DNA of 64,000 nt, taken from positions 36,682-100,681 of the forward strand of contig JAFSJN010000002.1 of the NCBI GenBank assembly GCA_017439235.1. The letters run 5' to 3'. Positions 32,211 through 41,840 of the stretch are shown here, in pieces. How positions within the stretch are numbered: the first letter of the stretch is position 1; each line of letters begins with the position of its first letter. Below the pieces are notes generated by a model. That model was given only the letters and a program-made list of their open reading frames with translations, was not told where the DNA came from and searched no databases. The stretch is from Paludibacteraceae bacterium (GTDB lineage Bacteria; Bacteroidota; Bacteroidia; Bacteroidales; Paludibacteraceae). The position numbers were made by a program, and so were the translations under genes.

Positions 32211-33857
32211 ATGAAACATACATCCTTTCGCTATATGATTATCTGCCTGGCTGCGATGCTGTCGCTGACCGGCTGCAAGGATTATCTGACCGAACTGGCT
32301 CCCGGTACCAACCTCTTGGAGGACTTCTTCGTCAGCGGTGCTACCGCTAAGCAGGTTACTACCGGCTGCTATACCCCTATCCTGTGCGAATACAATGTGA
32401 CCTATTGCCCCGAATGGTTCATCGGTGACGTAGTCAGCGACGATGCTATTAAGGGAGGGCAGACTACCAACGACATGGGTGACGTCTATGATATGGAGAA
32501 CTGGAAGACTACTTCTGGCAATACCCTTATCTACGACCGCTACAAAGTTGCCTACATCGGTATCGCCCGTTGTAACCTGGCACTCAAGTATGTTGAGCCG
32601 ATGGCTACCGATTCGATGATGAACGCCAGTGAGAAGAATCGCTACTTGGGCGAGATTCACTTCCTTCGTGCTTATTATTATTTCCACCTGCTGCGTATCT
32701 TCGGCGGAGTACCTATTACTCTCCAAGTTGAGGACCAAGATAGCCGTTGGACGATGGCCCGTGCATCAGTTGAAATGGTTTACAACCAGATTATCGAGGA
32801 CCTCGAATTTGCTAATGCCAACCTCTGGACACGTTCGCAACTGCCGGACGATGAAGTAGGACGTGCTACAAAAGGCGCTGCACAGGGCATGCTTCAAAAG
32901 GTGTACCTGTATATGGCCTCTCCCTATTGGCACGATAAATATTTGCAAGCGCGCGACCGCCAGGCCGACTACCAGACTTCTAAGAACTGGGGCGATAGTA
33001 TTATTACCTCCGGTCAATATGATTTGGTAGACAACTATGAGTTCAACTTTACCGTTGCCGGTGAGAACAATAAAGAGTCCGTCTTCGAACTTCAATACAT
33101 GGAAGTGCCTTGGGGCGATTATGGTGATGGTAACGGTGGTCACTTCGGCTATACTATCGGTTCCTTCACCCAGATTCTTATTCGCTCGCGCTCGTCTCAG
33201 ATTGGTGGTGGTTGGGGCTTCAACCGTCCTACGTGGAACCTTTACAACGAATACGAGCCCGCCGACACCCTGCGCCGTGACGTAGCTATCCTCAATCCCG
33301 ATCCGGCTATGATGGATAACCCGTCTGAGGAAATCTATTGCAACGACCCGCTACTCAACAATAAGTACGCTATGTACCGCGAGAAAGATGATAAGAAATC
33401 CGGTATCGGCTCGTGGGGCTATCACCACTCACGCGGACCTCTTAACCGCGCATATATGCGTTATGCGGACAACTTGTTGATGTACGCCGAGGCTTGCTAC
33501 GAATTGGGTGACAATACCTCGTGTATCGAGTATATTAATAAGATTCGCCGCCGTGTTAACCTGCCCGAGTATCCCGGCTATTCTATTCAGGTCAATGGCG
33601 TGACCATTAACGAACCTACCGTTCTCCAGGCCCTGCGCCATGAACGCCGTATGGAGTTGGCTATGGAGGGACACCGCTGGTTCGACCTTGTGCGCTGGGG
33701 TAATACCAAAGCCCACATGGAGGCCTACCAGGCTACCGAGTCCGAATCGGCACAGAGCCATTTAGGCACTTTCCAGGAGGGCAAACATGAGCTCTTCCCG
33801 ATTCCCTCACACGAGATTGAGCGCAACGGCGCATTGGAACAAAACTATGGATATTAA
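32211..33857 (+). CDS. SusD/RagB-family surface glycan-binding lipoprotein
   Basis: 548 residues. Lipobox LSLTGC with Cys22. Typical SusD features: helical TPR-like N-terminal part (LGEIHFLRAYYYFHLLRIFGGVPI near residues 145-165) and C-terminal RRRVNLPEYPG, RHERRMELAMEGHRWFDLVRW and FPIPSHEIERNG. It forms the lid on the SusC barrel at the cell surface and binds the incoming glycan. Directly downstream of susC with 20 bp between them; the next lipoprotein starts 28 bp after its stop. Confidence 0.95.
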   Translation: MKHTSFRYMIICLAAMLSLTGCKDYLTELAPGTNLLEDFFVSGATAKQVTTGCYTPILCEYNVTYCPEWFIGDVVSDDAIKGGQTTNDMGDVYDMENWKTTSGNTLIYDRYKVAYIGIARCNLALKYVEPMATDSMMNASEKNRYLGEIHFLRAYYYFHLLRIFGGVPITLQVEDQDSRWTMARASVEMVYNQIIEDLEFANANLWTRSQLPDDEVGRATKGAAQGMLQKVYLYMASPYWHDKYLQARDRQADYQTSKNWGDSIITSGQYDLVDNYEFNFTVAGENNKESVFELQYMEVPWGDYGDGNGGHFGYTIGSFTQILIRSRSSQIGGGWGFNRPTWNLYNEYEPADTLRRDVAILNPDPAMMDNPSEEIYCNDPLLNNKYAMYREKDDKKSGIGSWGYHHSRGPLNRAYMRYADNLLMYAEACYELGDNTSCIEYINKIRRRVNLPEYPGYSIQVNGVTINEPTVLQALRHERRMELAMEGHRWFDLVRWGNTKAHMEAYQATESESAQSHLGTFQEGKHELFPIPSHEIERNGALEQNYGY

Positions 33858-33884
33858 TAACCTAACAACTAAAAATTTACTCCT

Positions 33885-34871
33885 ATGAAAAAACTTCTTA
33901 TTTTTGCTCTCGCAGGTCTGGCATTGGTAGCCTGCAAGAAAAATGATTCTAAGTCTGAACCCTCAGGTCCTATCGGTGAGGTAACCCTCTCGTTGGACAA
34001 GTCGCAAGCTTCGGTTAAGGTTGGTGAGACGGTTACTATCAACGCTACTGTTTCTCCTGCCGGTACTGTTGTTACTTGGGAGAGCTCCGCTCCCGCTATC
34101 GCTACTGTTAACAATGGCGTCGTAACCGGTGTCGCTAAAGGTAATGCTATCATCAATGCCTATGCCGGTGATAAATATGCTCGTTGTATCGTTAATGTTA
34201 CCGAAGGTAGCACGCCTCCCTCGGGTGAGACACCTAAGTTGTTGGGTGATATGTTCTGGCCCATCTATGTAGACGGTGAGATTGTTGAGCAGAATGCCTC
34301 TAAGTTGGGCTACAACTTCGGCGTCAACAATACCGACCGTAACCTCTATATCTGGGAAGGCACCTATGGCGGTGGTACTCCCAGCGGTTGGAACTATTAT
34401 CGTACGCAGTCCGGTGGCGGCTTCCTCAACTTCGTTGTTACCGATAAAGGCTGGTCCGGTCTGGGCTTCAATATTAAGTCTGAGAGTGTAGAGTCGAAGG
34501 CTAAGATGAACGAACTCATCGCTGCTATTAAGGCTGAGCCGGAGAAATACCACTTCCACATGGCTATTAAGTCTACCGATAACTACGGTCACTACTTCTC
34601 GCTCTTTGGGCTGGGCGCTGGCGATGCTAACGGTCTGAAATGGGCGGTTGGTGATAAATATGCTGACGTTTCGATGTATAAATACGACATCGTTCGCGAT
34701 GGTTCGTGGAATGTTATCGACTTCAGCTTCGATAAGTTCATCGTTCCCCTGTCTACCTTTGAGCCTATTGGGGATGGTCAGGGTATGAACTACTTTGTAG
34801 TCGGTACAGAAGGCGTTCAAGGTGCTATGTTGTGCCTCGATGCCCTCTATATCTATAAATTGAACAACTAA
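33885..34871 (+). CDS. Big2-domain lipoprotein, candidate surface glycan-binding protein (paralogue 1)
   Basis: 328 residues. Lipobox ALVAC (Cys17). Residues about 30-105 form a bacterial Ig-like (Big2) domain: LSLDKSQASVKVGETVTI, WESSAPAIATVNNGVVTG and ARCIVNV. The C-terminal part of about 215 residues is not recognised; it has WPIYVDG, LYIWEGTYGGG, VVTDKGWSGLGFNI and EGVQGAMLCLDALYIYK. It sits in the position after SusD where SusE-type or SGBP-B glycan-binding lipoproteins are usual, so beta-glucan binding is a reasonable inference. A full-length paralogue lies 1.4 kb downstream on the other side of the GH128 gene. Confidence 0.8.
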   Translation: MKKLLIFALAGLALVACKKNDSKSEPSGPIGEVTLSLDKSQASVKVGETVTINATVSPAGTVVTWESSAPAIATVNNGVVTGVAKGNAIINAYAGDKYARCIVNVTEGSTPPSGETPKLLGDMFWPIYVDGEIVEQNASKLGYNFGVNNTDRNLYIWEGTYGGGTPSGWNYYRTQSGGGFLNFVVTDKGWSGLGFNIKSESVESKAKMNELIAAIKAEPEKYHFHMAIKSTDNYGHYFSLFGLGAGDANGLKWAVGDKYADVSMYKYDIVRDGSWNVIDFSFDKFIVPLSTFEPIGDGQGMNYFVVGTEGVQGAMLCLDALYIYKLNN

Positions 34872-34877
34872 TTAACT

Positions 34878-36191
34878 ATGAAAATTAAACCTTTTTTCCT
34901 GCTTGTAGCGTTGTCCGTCTTTGTATATTCTTGCAAAGACGAGACAACCTCGAGTAGTCCTTCCGGCCGTTCTTCGGATAATAAGGAGCTCGCTAAGACG
35001 ACTACTGTATCCGAGATGCCCCGCAGTCCCAAGCGTGGCGTGAGTTTCAACATTACGAACCTCAACGATGCTTTCCTCCTCTCCAACTGTATCTCCTGGT
35101 ATTACAACTGGGGTAATAGTAATCTCTCGGATGATGCTAACACTTGGCTTGACGCGTGCGACATCGACTTCTGCCCCATGTGCTGGAGCGGAAGCTACAA
35201 TCCGGAACGTATCCGTAACTTCGTTAAGGCCCATCCGAATACCAAGTATCTGCTGGGCTTCAACGAACCCAACCTCACCGACCAGGCTAATATGACGCCC
35301 TCTAAGGCGGCTGAACTGTGGCCTGCGGTGGTGGCGTTGGCTAAAGAACTGAACCTCAAACTCGGTGCTCCGGCTATGAACTACGGTACCCTGTCCGGTT
35401 ACAGCGATCCAATCAAATGGCTCGATGAGTTCTTCCGTCAACCCGGTGTCTCTATCGACGATATCTATTGCATCCCTATCCACTGCTATATGATGTCGCC
35501 CGCCGCCGTGCAGGGCTATGTGGAGAAGTTCTACAAGTACAACAAACCTATCTGGATGACCGAGTTCTGCGCATGGGAGAGTATCAGCAATGTGGAGACC
35601 CAGAAGCAGTATATGTCTGCCGTTATCAACTATTTCGAGGCTAATCCTAAGGTCGAGCGCTACGCTTGGTTTATGCCGCGTATGAGCGGTTCGCTTAACT
35701 CTAAGCCTTATAACCAACTGCTCACTAAGGGCGAGACTATCGAATGGACACCGCTGGGCGAGATTTTCAACGGTCTCTCGTCGCAGGATAAATCAGTGTG
35801 CATCAATGCCTCCGGCCGCATCCCTGCCCATTGGTATACCGAGTTCAGCACTACGTCGCCTACCGTCCTCAACTCGACGGATACCCTTAATGGCGAAAAG
35901 AATAAGTTGATGATTTACAACTTTGCTGCTGACCGCTATGTCCAATATCAGGTGCACGCTACTACGGCTAAATCCAAACTCCAGATTCGTTACGCTACGG
36001 TGGTAGAGACCCAGATGGCAGTCAATATCGATGGCGAACCGGTACAGGTTATTACTTTGCCCTCGACCGGCAGTATGAACAACTGGGACACCTTTACTGT
36101 CAAGAACATATCCCTATCGGGTAAGCACTATGTGCGCTTTGACGTACTCTCCGGCGCTATCAACTTCAGTTGGTTCCGCTTTAACGACTAA
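34878..36191 (+). CDS. GH128-type endo-beta-1,3-glucanase lipoprotein with CBM6-like module
   Basis: 437 residues. Lipobox VFVYSC (Cys19). The catalytic domain (about 50-290) matches the Asl1-like glycosyl hydrolase fold of GH128: KRGVSFNITN, WYYNWG, FCPMCWSG, acid/base in LLGFNEPNLTD (Glu130), HCYMMSP and nucleophile in IWMTEFCAW (Glu229), then RYAWFMPR. The C-terminal 120 residues (YNFAADRYVQYQVHATT to NFSWFRF) look like a CBM6-type beta sandwich. GH128 members cleave internal beta-1,3-glucan linkages. It lies between the two Big2 lipoproteins and starts 7 bp after the first. Confidence 0.85.
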   Translation: MKIKPFFLLVALSVFVYSCKDETTSSSPSGRSSDNKELAKTTTVSEMPRSPKRGVSFNITNLNDAFLLSNCISWYYNWGNSNLSDDANTWLDACDIDFCPMCWSGSYNPERIRNFVKAHPNTKYLLGFNEPNLTDQANMTPSKAAELWPAVVALAKELNLKLGAPAMNYGTLSGYSDPIKWLDEFFRQPGVSIDDIYCIPIHCYMMSPAAVQGYVEKFYKYNKPIWMTEFCAWESISNVETQKQYMSAVINYFEANPKVERYAWFMPRMSGSLNSKPYNQLLTKGETIEWTPLGEIFNGLSSQDKSVCINASGRIPAHWYTEFSTTSPTVLNSTDTLNGEKNKLMIYNFAADRYVQYQVHATTAKSKLQIRYATVVETQMAVNIDGEPVQVITLPSTGSMNNWDTFTVKNISLSGKHYVRFDVLSGAINFSWFRFND

Positions 36192-36248
36192 TCAGGTTTC
36201 AACCTCATAATTAAATTATTAAACAAATTAACTTAAAATTCTAATCAA

Positions 36249-37232
36249 ATGAAAAAACTATTAGTTTTTGCTTTGGCAGGCTTGGCATTATTTGCCTGCA
36301 AGAAGAGTGATTCCGGTAAGGATCCTCAACCCACCGGTGATGTAACTATCGCTTTGGATAAGGATCGTGCTTCGGTTAAAGTGGGTGAAACGGTTACTAT
36401 TACCGCTACCGTTACTCCTGCCGGTACAGCTGTTACTTGGGTAAGCTCCAATACCGCTATCGCTACCGTAGCTAACGGCGTTGTTACCGGTGTTGCAGAA
36501 GGCAATGCTATCATTACCGCTACAGCTGGCGACAAGAGCGCTCGTTGCATCGTTAACGTAACTAAAGATGGTGCCAGCGGCGACGTTCCTGTTATGAAGG
36601 GTTCTAAAGTATGGCCTATCATCCTCGACGGTACTACCGCTGACGCTCTGGGCAACAAGATGGGCTTCGACTTCCGTCCGGACGACATTAACAAATTCTT
36701 CTATATTTGGGACGGTGACCAACAGACCTATGCTGCTGGTAGCGCTTCTGGTAAGAACTTCTATCAGACTGCTTCTGGCGACGGTGCTTTCACTTCGCTT
36801 GTAGTTACGGATAAGGGCTGGGCCGGTGGTGGCTACTGCATGACTTCTAAGAATGGCGAGAATCCCAATCCTGAGCTCTTTGCCGCTATGAAAGACTTGG
36901 CAGAGGCTATCTTGGCTAATCCCAACGATTACTATTTCCACATCGCTATTAAGGCTACTGACAACTACAGCCACTGCTTCTATTTCTTCGGCAACGAAGG
37001 CACCAAGTTCGTCTTGGGTTCGAACGCTGTATATAGCGGTCCTATCTTGAGCGATTTCACACGCGATGGCTCGTGGGCCGAGTTTGACTTGCCCATGTCT
37101 AACTATGCTGCCGCTATGGAACAGGTAGTTACTGACGCTAAATACGATGGAATGAACCTCTTCGTAGTCCTCTCCGAGGGTGTACAGGGTGCTCAACTCA
37201 ACCTCGATGCCGTTTATTTCTATAAGAAGTAA
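36249..37232 (+). CDS. Big2-domain lipoprotein, candidate surface glycan-binding protein (paralogue 2)
   Basis: 327 residues, same build as the 33885 gene: lipobox ALFAC (Cys17), Big2 domain (LDKDRASVKVGETVTI, WVSSNTAIATVANGVVTG, ARCIVNV) and an unrecognised C-terminal domain (VWPIILDG, FYIWDGDQQT, VVTDKGWAGGGY, EGVQGAQLNLDAVYFYK). The Big2 halves are nearly the same while the C-terminal halves have diverged, which suggests different ligand preference after duplication. It is probably surface-exposed. A GC-rich hairpin follows its stop. Confidence 0.8.
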   Translation: MKKLLVFALAGLALFACKKSDSGKDPQPTGDVTIALDKDRASVKVGETVTITATVTPAGTAVTWVSSNTAIATVANGVVTGVAEGNAIITATAGDKSARCIVNVTKDGASGDVPVMKGSKVWPIILDGTTADALGNKMGFDFRPDDINKFFYIWDGDQQTYAAGSASGKNFYQTASGDGAFTSLVVTDKGWAGGGYCMTSKNGENPNPELFAAMKDLAEAILANPNDYYFHIAIKATDNYSHCFYFFGNEGTKFVLGSNAVYSGPILSDFTRDGSWAEFDLPMSNYAAAMEQVVTDAKYDGMNLFVVLSEGVQGAQLNLDAVYFYKK

Positions 37233-37246
37233 ACCCATCATTGCTT

Positions 37247-37268
37247 GGCGGGGTTTGATCGCCCCGCC
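37247..37268 (+). terminator. GC-rich hairpin after the second Big2 lipoprotein gene
   Basis: GGCGGGG and CCCCGCC form a perfect 7-bp stem around an 8-nt loop, 15 bp after the stop codon. No clear T run follows, so it may be a partial terminator or an mRNA-stabilising end rather than a full stop. Confidence 0.4.
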
Positions 37269-37296
37269 TTGCCCTAATTACTAAACCCAACCGACA

Positions 37297-38307
37297 ATGA
37301 GAAAATTTGGATTCATCTTCAGTGCCCTGTTGGCCGTTACCGCCTTGTCGGCACAAGATTATACGCTCGTCTGGTCCGATGAGTTCAACGACCCTGCGCT
37401 TAACACTGATATATGGAATATCGAGGTCAATAACTCTGGTTGTGGCAATGCCGAACTGGAGTATTACTCCGAGCGCGGCGTGTCTATGGGCGTAGAACCC
37501 AACTCCGGTGAGCACTGCCTCATCCTCACTGCCCGTAAAGAAGAGTGGGGCAGCGGTTCCGGTCTGCGTCATTTTACTTCCGGCCGTATCAACTCGTCCC
37601 AAAAAGTGTACTTCACCCACGGCATCGTGGAGGCGCAGATTCTCATCCCCTCTACTGCCAACGGCCTCTGGCCCGCGTTCTGGATGATGGGCAATGACCA
37701 TAAGACCAACGGCTGGCCGAGTTGTGGCGAGATAGACATCATGGAGATGGGTAACGCTAACGGCATAAAAAACGGTACGCAGGACCGCTATTTTAACGGT
37801 GCTGCCCACTGGGGATTCTATAAGAACAACGCATATCCCAACTATGGCGTCCCTTCAACCAATTCGTATAGCCTCCAGGATGGTCAGTTCCACCTCTTCA
37901 CCCTTGTATGGGACGAGAGCAACTTGACCATGTACCTCGACCGCGATAAATATCCTAATGTCCAGCCGTACTACAAGATGGGTATCGAAAGTACCGATGG
38001 CGATTGGGCTACGGGCAACTATTTCCATAAACCCTTCTTCATCCTCTTCAACTTGGCTGTGGGTGGTAACTTCCCCAATATAAAGACTGTGGAAGGTATT
38101 ACCGCCTTGGCTAATGAAGAACGCTCCATGTACGTTAATTACGTGCGCGTATACCAAAAGGAGAAAAATATAGTTGCTCCCGCCTCTACCGGTCTGGATG
38201 ACACTCCCTTTCCCGCTGTGGAGGCTACGAAACTTATAATCAACGGCCGCCTCCTCATCCTCCGCGACGGCATCTACTACAACGCCCAAGGCCAAATCCT
38301 AAAATAA
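37297..38307 (+). CDS. GH16 endo-beta-1,3-glucanase (laminarinase type) with C-terminal sorting-like tail
   Basis: 336 residues. Signal peptide about 1-19 (LLAVTALSA). GH16 core about 20-290: LVWSDEFND, SGRINSSQKVYFTHGIVEAQ, WPAFWMMG and the catalytic motif GEIDIMEM (nucleophile Glu145, acid/base Glu150), later NLAVGGNFP. The motif form E-I-D-I-M-E is typical of laminarinases. The last 26 residues (KLIINGRLLILRDGIYYN, then AQGQILK) match the short conserved tail shared by seven proteins in this window, probably a T9SS-type sorting signal. Expected to act at the cell surface on beta-1,3-glucan, producing fragments for SusCD. Confidence 0.9.
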   Translation: MRKFGFIFSALLAVTALSAQDYTLVWSDEFNDPALNTDIWNIEVNNSGCGNAELEYYSERGVSMGVEPNSGEHCLILTARKEEWGSGSGLRHFTSGRINSSQKVYFTHGIVEAQILIPSTANGLWPAFWMMGNDHKTNGWPSCGEIDIMEMGNANGIKNGTQDRYFNGAAHWGFYKNNAYPNYGVPSTNSYSLQDGQFHLFTLVWDESNLTMYLDRDKYPNVQPYYKMGIESTDGDWATGNYFHKPFFILFNLAVGGNFPNIKTVEGITALANEERSMYVNYVRVYQKEKNIVAPASTGLDDTPFPAVEATKLIINGRLLILRDGIYYNAQGQILK

Positions 38308-38317
38308 CCCCTCCGAC

Positions 38318-38390
38318 GAATTCCGATAAATTCCGATAGAATCCGATAAAATCCGACTAAATCATAAATCTAAAATCTAAAATCATAAAT
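38318..38390. repeat. Iterated AATTCCGATA and AAATCTAAAATC spacer
   Basis: After the GH16 stop the gap consists of four near-copies of a 10-mer (AATTCCGATA, AATCCGATAA) followed by AAATCATAAATCTAAAATC iterations running up to the next ATG. Confidence 0.7.
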
Positions 38391-41300
38391 ATGCGTCTCT
38401 CCTCTTTATTATTGACTTTGACTTTGTCGCTGACTATGATGGCCGCCACTCCCTCCGGTTCGTTCGTCACTTATGGTAACGACACCTACTATGAGATAGC
38501 TGACTGCGATGCTATGCAGCCTTTCTTTATCTCGTTGGCCTCGGACGACGACTTGTGGATGTATATCTCCTCTACGGGAGCTTTGACTTGCGGACGTCAG
38601 AATCCCGATAAGTCGTTCTTCCCGTACGACACCGATGACCAGATTATGGTCTCCGGCGAACAGACCGGCCCTAAGACCATCATCCGCATCATGCAATCGG
38701 GTAAGTATAAGGTGTGGGAACCCTTCTCTGACCGTCAGGCCGGCACCTATGATATTACGCGTGCGGTGGCTAAGTCGGTTATTGGCAACCGTCTGCGTTT
38801 TACCGAGACCAACCATACGCTTGGCCTGCGTTTCGCTTACGAGTGGTGCGCTGCGCGTACCGAAGGCTGGGTGCGTCATATATGGATTACCAACCTCAAG
38901 AAAGCTGAGCGCCAAATCGAAGTCCTCGACGGTGTACAGAACGTAGTGCCTGCAGGTGTTGACCGCTATACGGTCATGAACCTGCCTACGCTTGTCGATG
39001 CTTATAAGCGTACTGAACAGGTGCCCTCTACCGATGTCGTACTCTTTACAATGGAGGCTACCCTCGTCGACCGCGCCGAACCCAGCGAGTCGCTTACCGC
39101 TAACGCCGCATATTTCTGGGGCTTGCCCAATCCGCAGATTATGACTTCTGCCCGCCAACTGGATGCTTTCCGCCGTGGTCAGGCCGTCAAAGCCGAACCC
39201 TTAGCAAAAGGCGTACGCGGTGCAGCCTTGGCGTTTACGGAAATAACACTGCCTAAACTCGGTGCTGCCGACTGGTACCAAGTCCTTGAGCTGCGCCTTG
39301 ATGCTGCTCAGGTGCGCGACTTTGTTGCTAAGTCCAAAGATCCCAAGATGAACGAACGCCTCGAAGCCGCTATGACCGCTTCTACCAATACGCTCCGCGA
39401 TATCGTGGCTCTCAACGACGGTATTATGCAGACCGCAGACCCGCATACCGATGCTCGTCATTTTGCCAATACGCTCTTCAACACCATGCGTGGCGGATTC
39501 TACTGCGATGAGTATACTATCCGTGCCGAAGCTTTCAGCCGCCACATCACGCTCTTCAATGTCCGTCTGGCTAAGGAGAACGCCGCTTTCCTCGCCTCGC
39601 TGCCCGAGACGCTGACGCTCGCGCAACTGGAGGCCGCTATCGCCGATACCGCCAATACGGTCTTTGACCGCCCGCAGATGATGCGTCTGTGCTGGGAATA
39701 CCTGCCCGTCACTTTCTCGCGTCGCCATGGCGATCCCTCGCGCCCGTGGAACCTCTTTAATATACGCGTTAACGATGCCGACGGCAAACGTATCATCTCT
39801 TACCAGGGCAACTGGCGCGATATCTTCCAGAACTGGGAAGCGCTCTCTATGTCGTATCCCGACTTCACCAATTCGATTATCGCTAAGTTCCTTAACGCTA
39901 CTACGCGCGACGGTTATAATCCCTATCGTATTACTTCTGAGGGTATCGACTGGGAGGTAGCCAATCCTGCTGACCCGTGGTCGAATATCGGTTACTGGGG
40001 TGACCACCAGATTATCTATCTGCAAAAGCTCCTCGAACTTTCTTATAACCATCATCCTCAGGCGCTTACCGCTATGCTTAATGAGCCGGTCTTCGCCTTT
40101 GCCAACGTGCCCTATCGTATCAAATCGTACGACGAGATAGTTGCTGACCCTAAGAGCACTATCCGCTTCGATATGCCTTTGCATAAGCAGCTCTCGGCTT
40201 TGGCTCGCGTCTATGGCGCTGATGCCAAACTCGTTATGGCGGCCGACTCGATGCCGATGCTCGTTACAATGACCGATAAACTGCTTGTCACCTTGCTCAC
40301 CAAACTCTCCAACTTCATCCCTGAAGCCGGTATTTGGATGAACACCCTGCGTCCCGAGTGGAACGATGCCAACAACGCCCTGGTCGGTAATGGCGCTTCT
40401 ATGGTCACGCTGTGCTATATGCGTCGCATGGTGGCTTTCTTGACTAAACTCTATGCTTCGGCTCCGGATGCTACTTATACCGTTACCGCTGAGACGGCTG
40501 CTTTCCTTTCGGCTGTCAACAACTCCCTCGTGGCGCTTAATACGATGCCTTCTGTCGACGACCATTCTCGCCGCACTATCGCTGACCTCCTTGGTCGGGC
40601 AGGGGAGACCTACCGCAACGCCGTCTACGATCGTCCGTCTGCAGGATCTGAAGTTATCAGCCGCGCACAACTCGCTTCGTTCTTCGGCGCTACGCTCAAG
40701 GCGCTGGATGCCTCTATTCGTGCTAACCACCGTCCCGATGGCCTCTATCACGCCTACAACTTGGTAGCCTTTGGCGACAATACCGTTACTATCGAACACC
40801 TCTATGAAATGCTCGAAGGCCAGGTAGCGGTCCTCTCGTCCGAGTTACTCACTCCCGCCGAGGTAAATGCCGTCCTCGACGCCATGCGCGCCAGCGCCCT
40901 CTATCGTGAGGACCAGCGCTCCTATATCCTCTATCCGTTCCGCCAACTGCCCTCCTTCATGCTTAAGAATACCTTCAGCATGGCGGACGCTACCGAACTG
41001 CAGTCGGCTATTGACGCCCGCATCGTCCTCAAGGACCGCGACGGCAATTACCATTTCTGCGGCGACATCAATAACGCGGCCTCGCTGGCTTGGCTCATCG
41101 ATCGTTATAATGCTTCGGAACCTAAGTCGCCCATTACGGCTAACCAGAAGGAAGCCCTATTGCAACTCTTCGAGAATACTTTCCATCACCACGCCTTTAC
41201 TGGCCGCTCCGGCTCGATGTATAAATACGAAGGCCTCGGCTCTATCTATTGGCACATGGTCAGCAAACTCGAACTCGCTATAGCCGAATATGTCGTTATT

Positions 41301-41774
41301 GCCGAGCAGCAGAATGCTCCCGCTAACGTCATCGAGGCGCTTAAGAAGCATTATTTCGAAGTGCAGGAAGGTATTGGCTCGCATAAGACGCCGGGCGAAT
41401 ACGGTTCCTTCCCCTTCGATGCGTATAGTCATACGCCCTCGATGAGTGGTGTTCAGCAACCCGGCATGACGGGTCAGGTTAAGGAAGATATCCTCTCCCA
41501 TTTTATCGAGTTGGGTATCCGCGTTCGTAATGGTAATATAGCTATCGTTCCCACGCTGCTGCGCCGAGACTTGTTCCTCAAGGAGCGCCTGAGCTTCGCT
41601 TACTGCGGGGTAGAATTTGAATACGTCCTCGATGGCGAGAAGATGGTCGAAGTCCTCTTCTCCAACGGAGCCATCGAGACCTTGTCTGAACCCCTTATCC
41701 CTGCCGCCATCGCCGACCATATCCACGCCCGTGACGGCCAAATCAAAAAAGTAATAGTCCACATCGCGTTATGA
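38391..41774 (+). CDS. Exported GH94-like (alpha/alpha)6-barrel enzyme, possible beta-glucan phosphorylase or hydrolase
   Basis: 1127 residues, in the size range of GH94/GH149/GH161 enzymes. An N-terminal signal peptide is visible (LLLTLTLSLTMMAA). The N-terminal beta domain has PFFISLASDDDLWMYISSTG and FFPYDTDDQI, and VRHIWITNLKKAER at about 165. The helical barrel has YQGNWRDIFQNWEALS (about 475-490) and RPEWNDANNALVGNG (about 655-670), which correspond in position to the phosphorylase motifs around RDxxQD and DWNDGMN. Assignment to an exact family is not possible by eye. Phosphorylases are normally cytoplasmic, so a secreted relative may instead be a hydrolase. No sorting tail at the C terminus. 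It sits in the beta-glucan locus and probably works on its oligosaccharides. Confidence 0.65.
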   Translation: MRLSSLLLTLTLSLTMMAATPSGSFVTYGNDTYYEIADCDAMQPFFISLASDDDLWMYISSTGALTCGRQNPDKSFFPYDTDDQIMVSGEQTGPKTIIRIMQSGKYKVWEPFSDRQAGTYDITRAVAKSVIGNRLRFTETNHTLGLRFAYEWCAARTEGWVRHIWITNLKKAERQIEVLDGVQNVVPAGVDRYTVMNLPTLVDAYKRTEQVPSTDVVLFTMEATLVDRAEPSESLTANAAYFWGLPNPQIMTSARQLDAFRRGQAVKAEPLAKGVRGAALAFTEITLPKLGAADWYQVLELRLDAAQVRDFVAKSKDPKMNERLEAAMTASTNTLRDIVALNDGIMQTADPHTDARHFANTLFNTMRGGFYCDEYTIRAEAFSRHITLFNVRLAKENAAFLASLPETLTLAQLEAAIADTANTVFDRPQMMRLCWEYLPVTFSRRHGDPSRPWNLFNIRVNDADGKRIISYQGNWRDIFQNWEALSMSYPDFTNSIIAKFLNATTRDGYNPYRITSEGIDWEVANPADPWSNIGYWGDHQIIYLQKLLELSYNHHPQALTAMLNEPVFAFANVPYRIKSYDEIVADPKSTIRFDMPLHKQLSALARVYGADAKLVMAADSMPMLVTMTDKLLVTLLTKLSNFIPEAGIWMNTLRPEWNDANNALVGNGASMVTLCYMRRMVAFLTKLYASAPDATYTVTAETAAFLSAVNNSLVALNTMPSVDDHSRRTIADLLGRAGETYRNAVYDRPSAGSEVISRAQLASFFGATLKALDASIRANHRPDGLYHAYNLVAFGDNTVTIEHLYEMLEGQVAVLSSELLTPAEVNAVLDAMRASALYREDQRSYILYPFRQLPSFMLKNTFSMADATELQSAIDARIVLKDRDGNYHFCGDINNAASLAWLIDRYNASEPKSPITANQKEALLQLFENTFHHHAFTGRSGSMYKYEGLGSIYWHMVSKLELAIAEYVVIAEQQNAPANVIEALKKHYFEVQEGIGSHKTPGEYGSFPFDAYSHTPSMSGVQQPGMTGQVKEDILSHFIELGIRVRNGNIAIVPTLLRRDLFLKERLSFAYCGVEFEYVLDGEKMVEVLFSNGAIETLSEPLIPAAIADHIHARDGQIKKVIVHIAL

Positions 41775-41784
41775 TAAAATCGTC

Positions 41785-41840
41785 ATCTCGTCATGTCGAA
41801 AAAATCATAAATCATAAATCATAAATCTAAAATCTAAAAT
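41785..41840. repeat. Iterated AAATCATAAATC / AAATCTAAAATC spacer
   Basis: Tandem ATAAATC and CTAAAATC words directly before the start of the repeat protein at 41841, with no space left for an obvious promoter. Confidence 0.65.

Noticed and set aside
39201-40799. A 532-residue minus-strand frame
   Set aside because: Antisense shadow of the GH94-like gene; no recognisable motifs.
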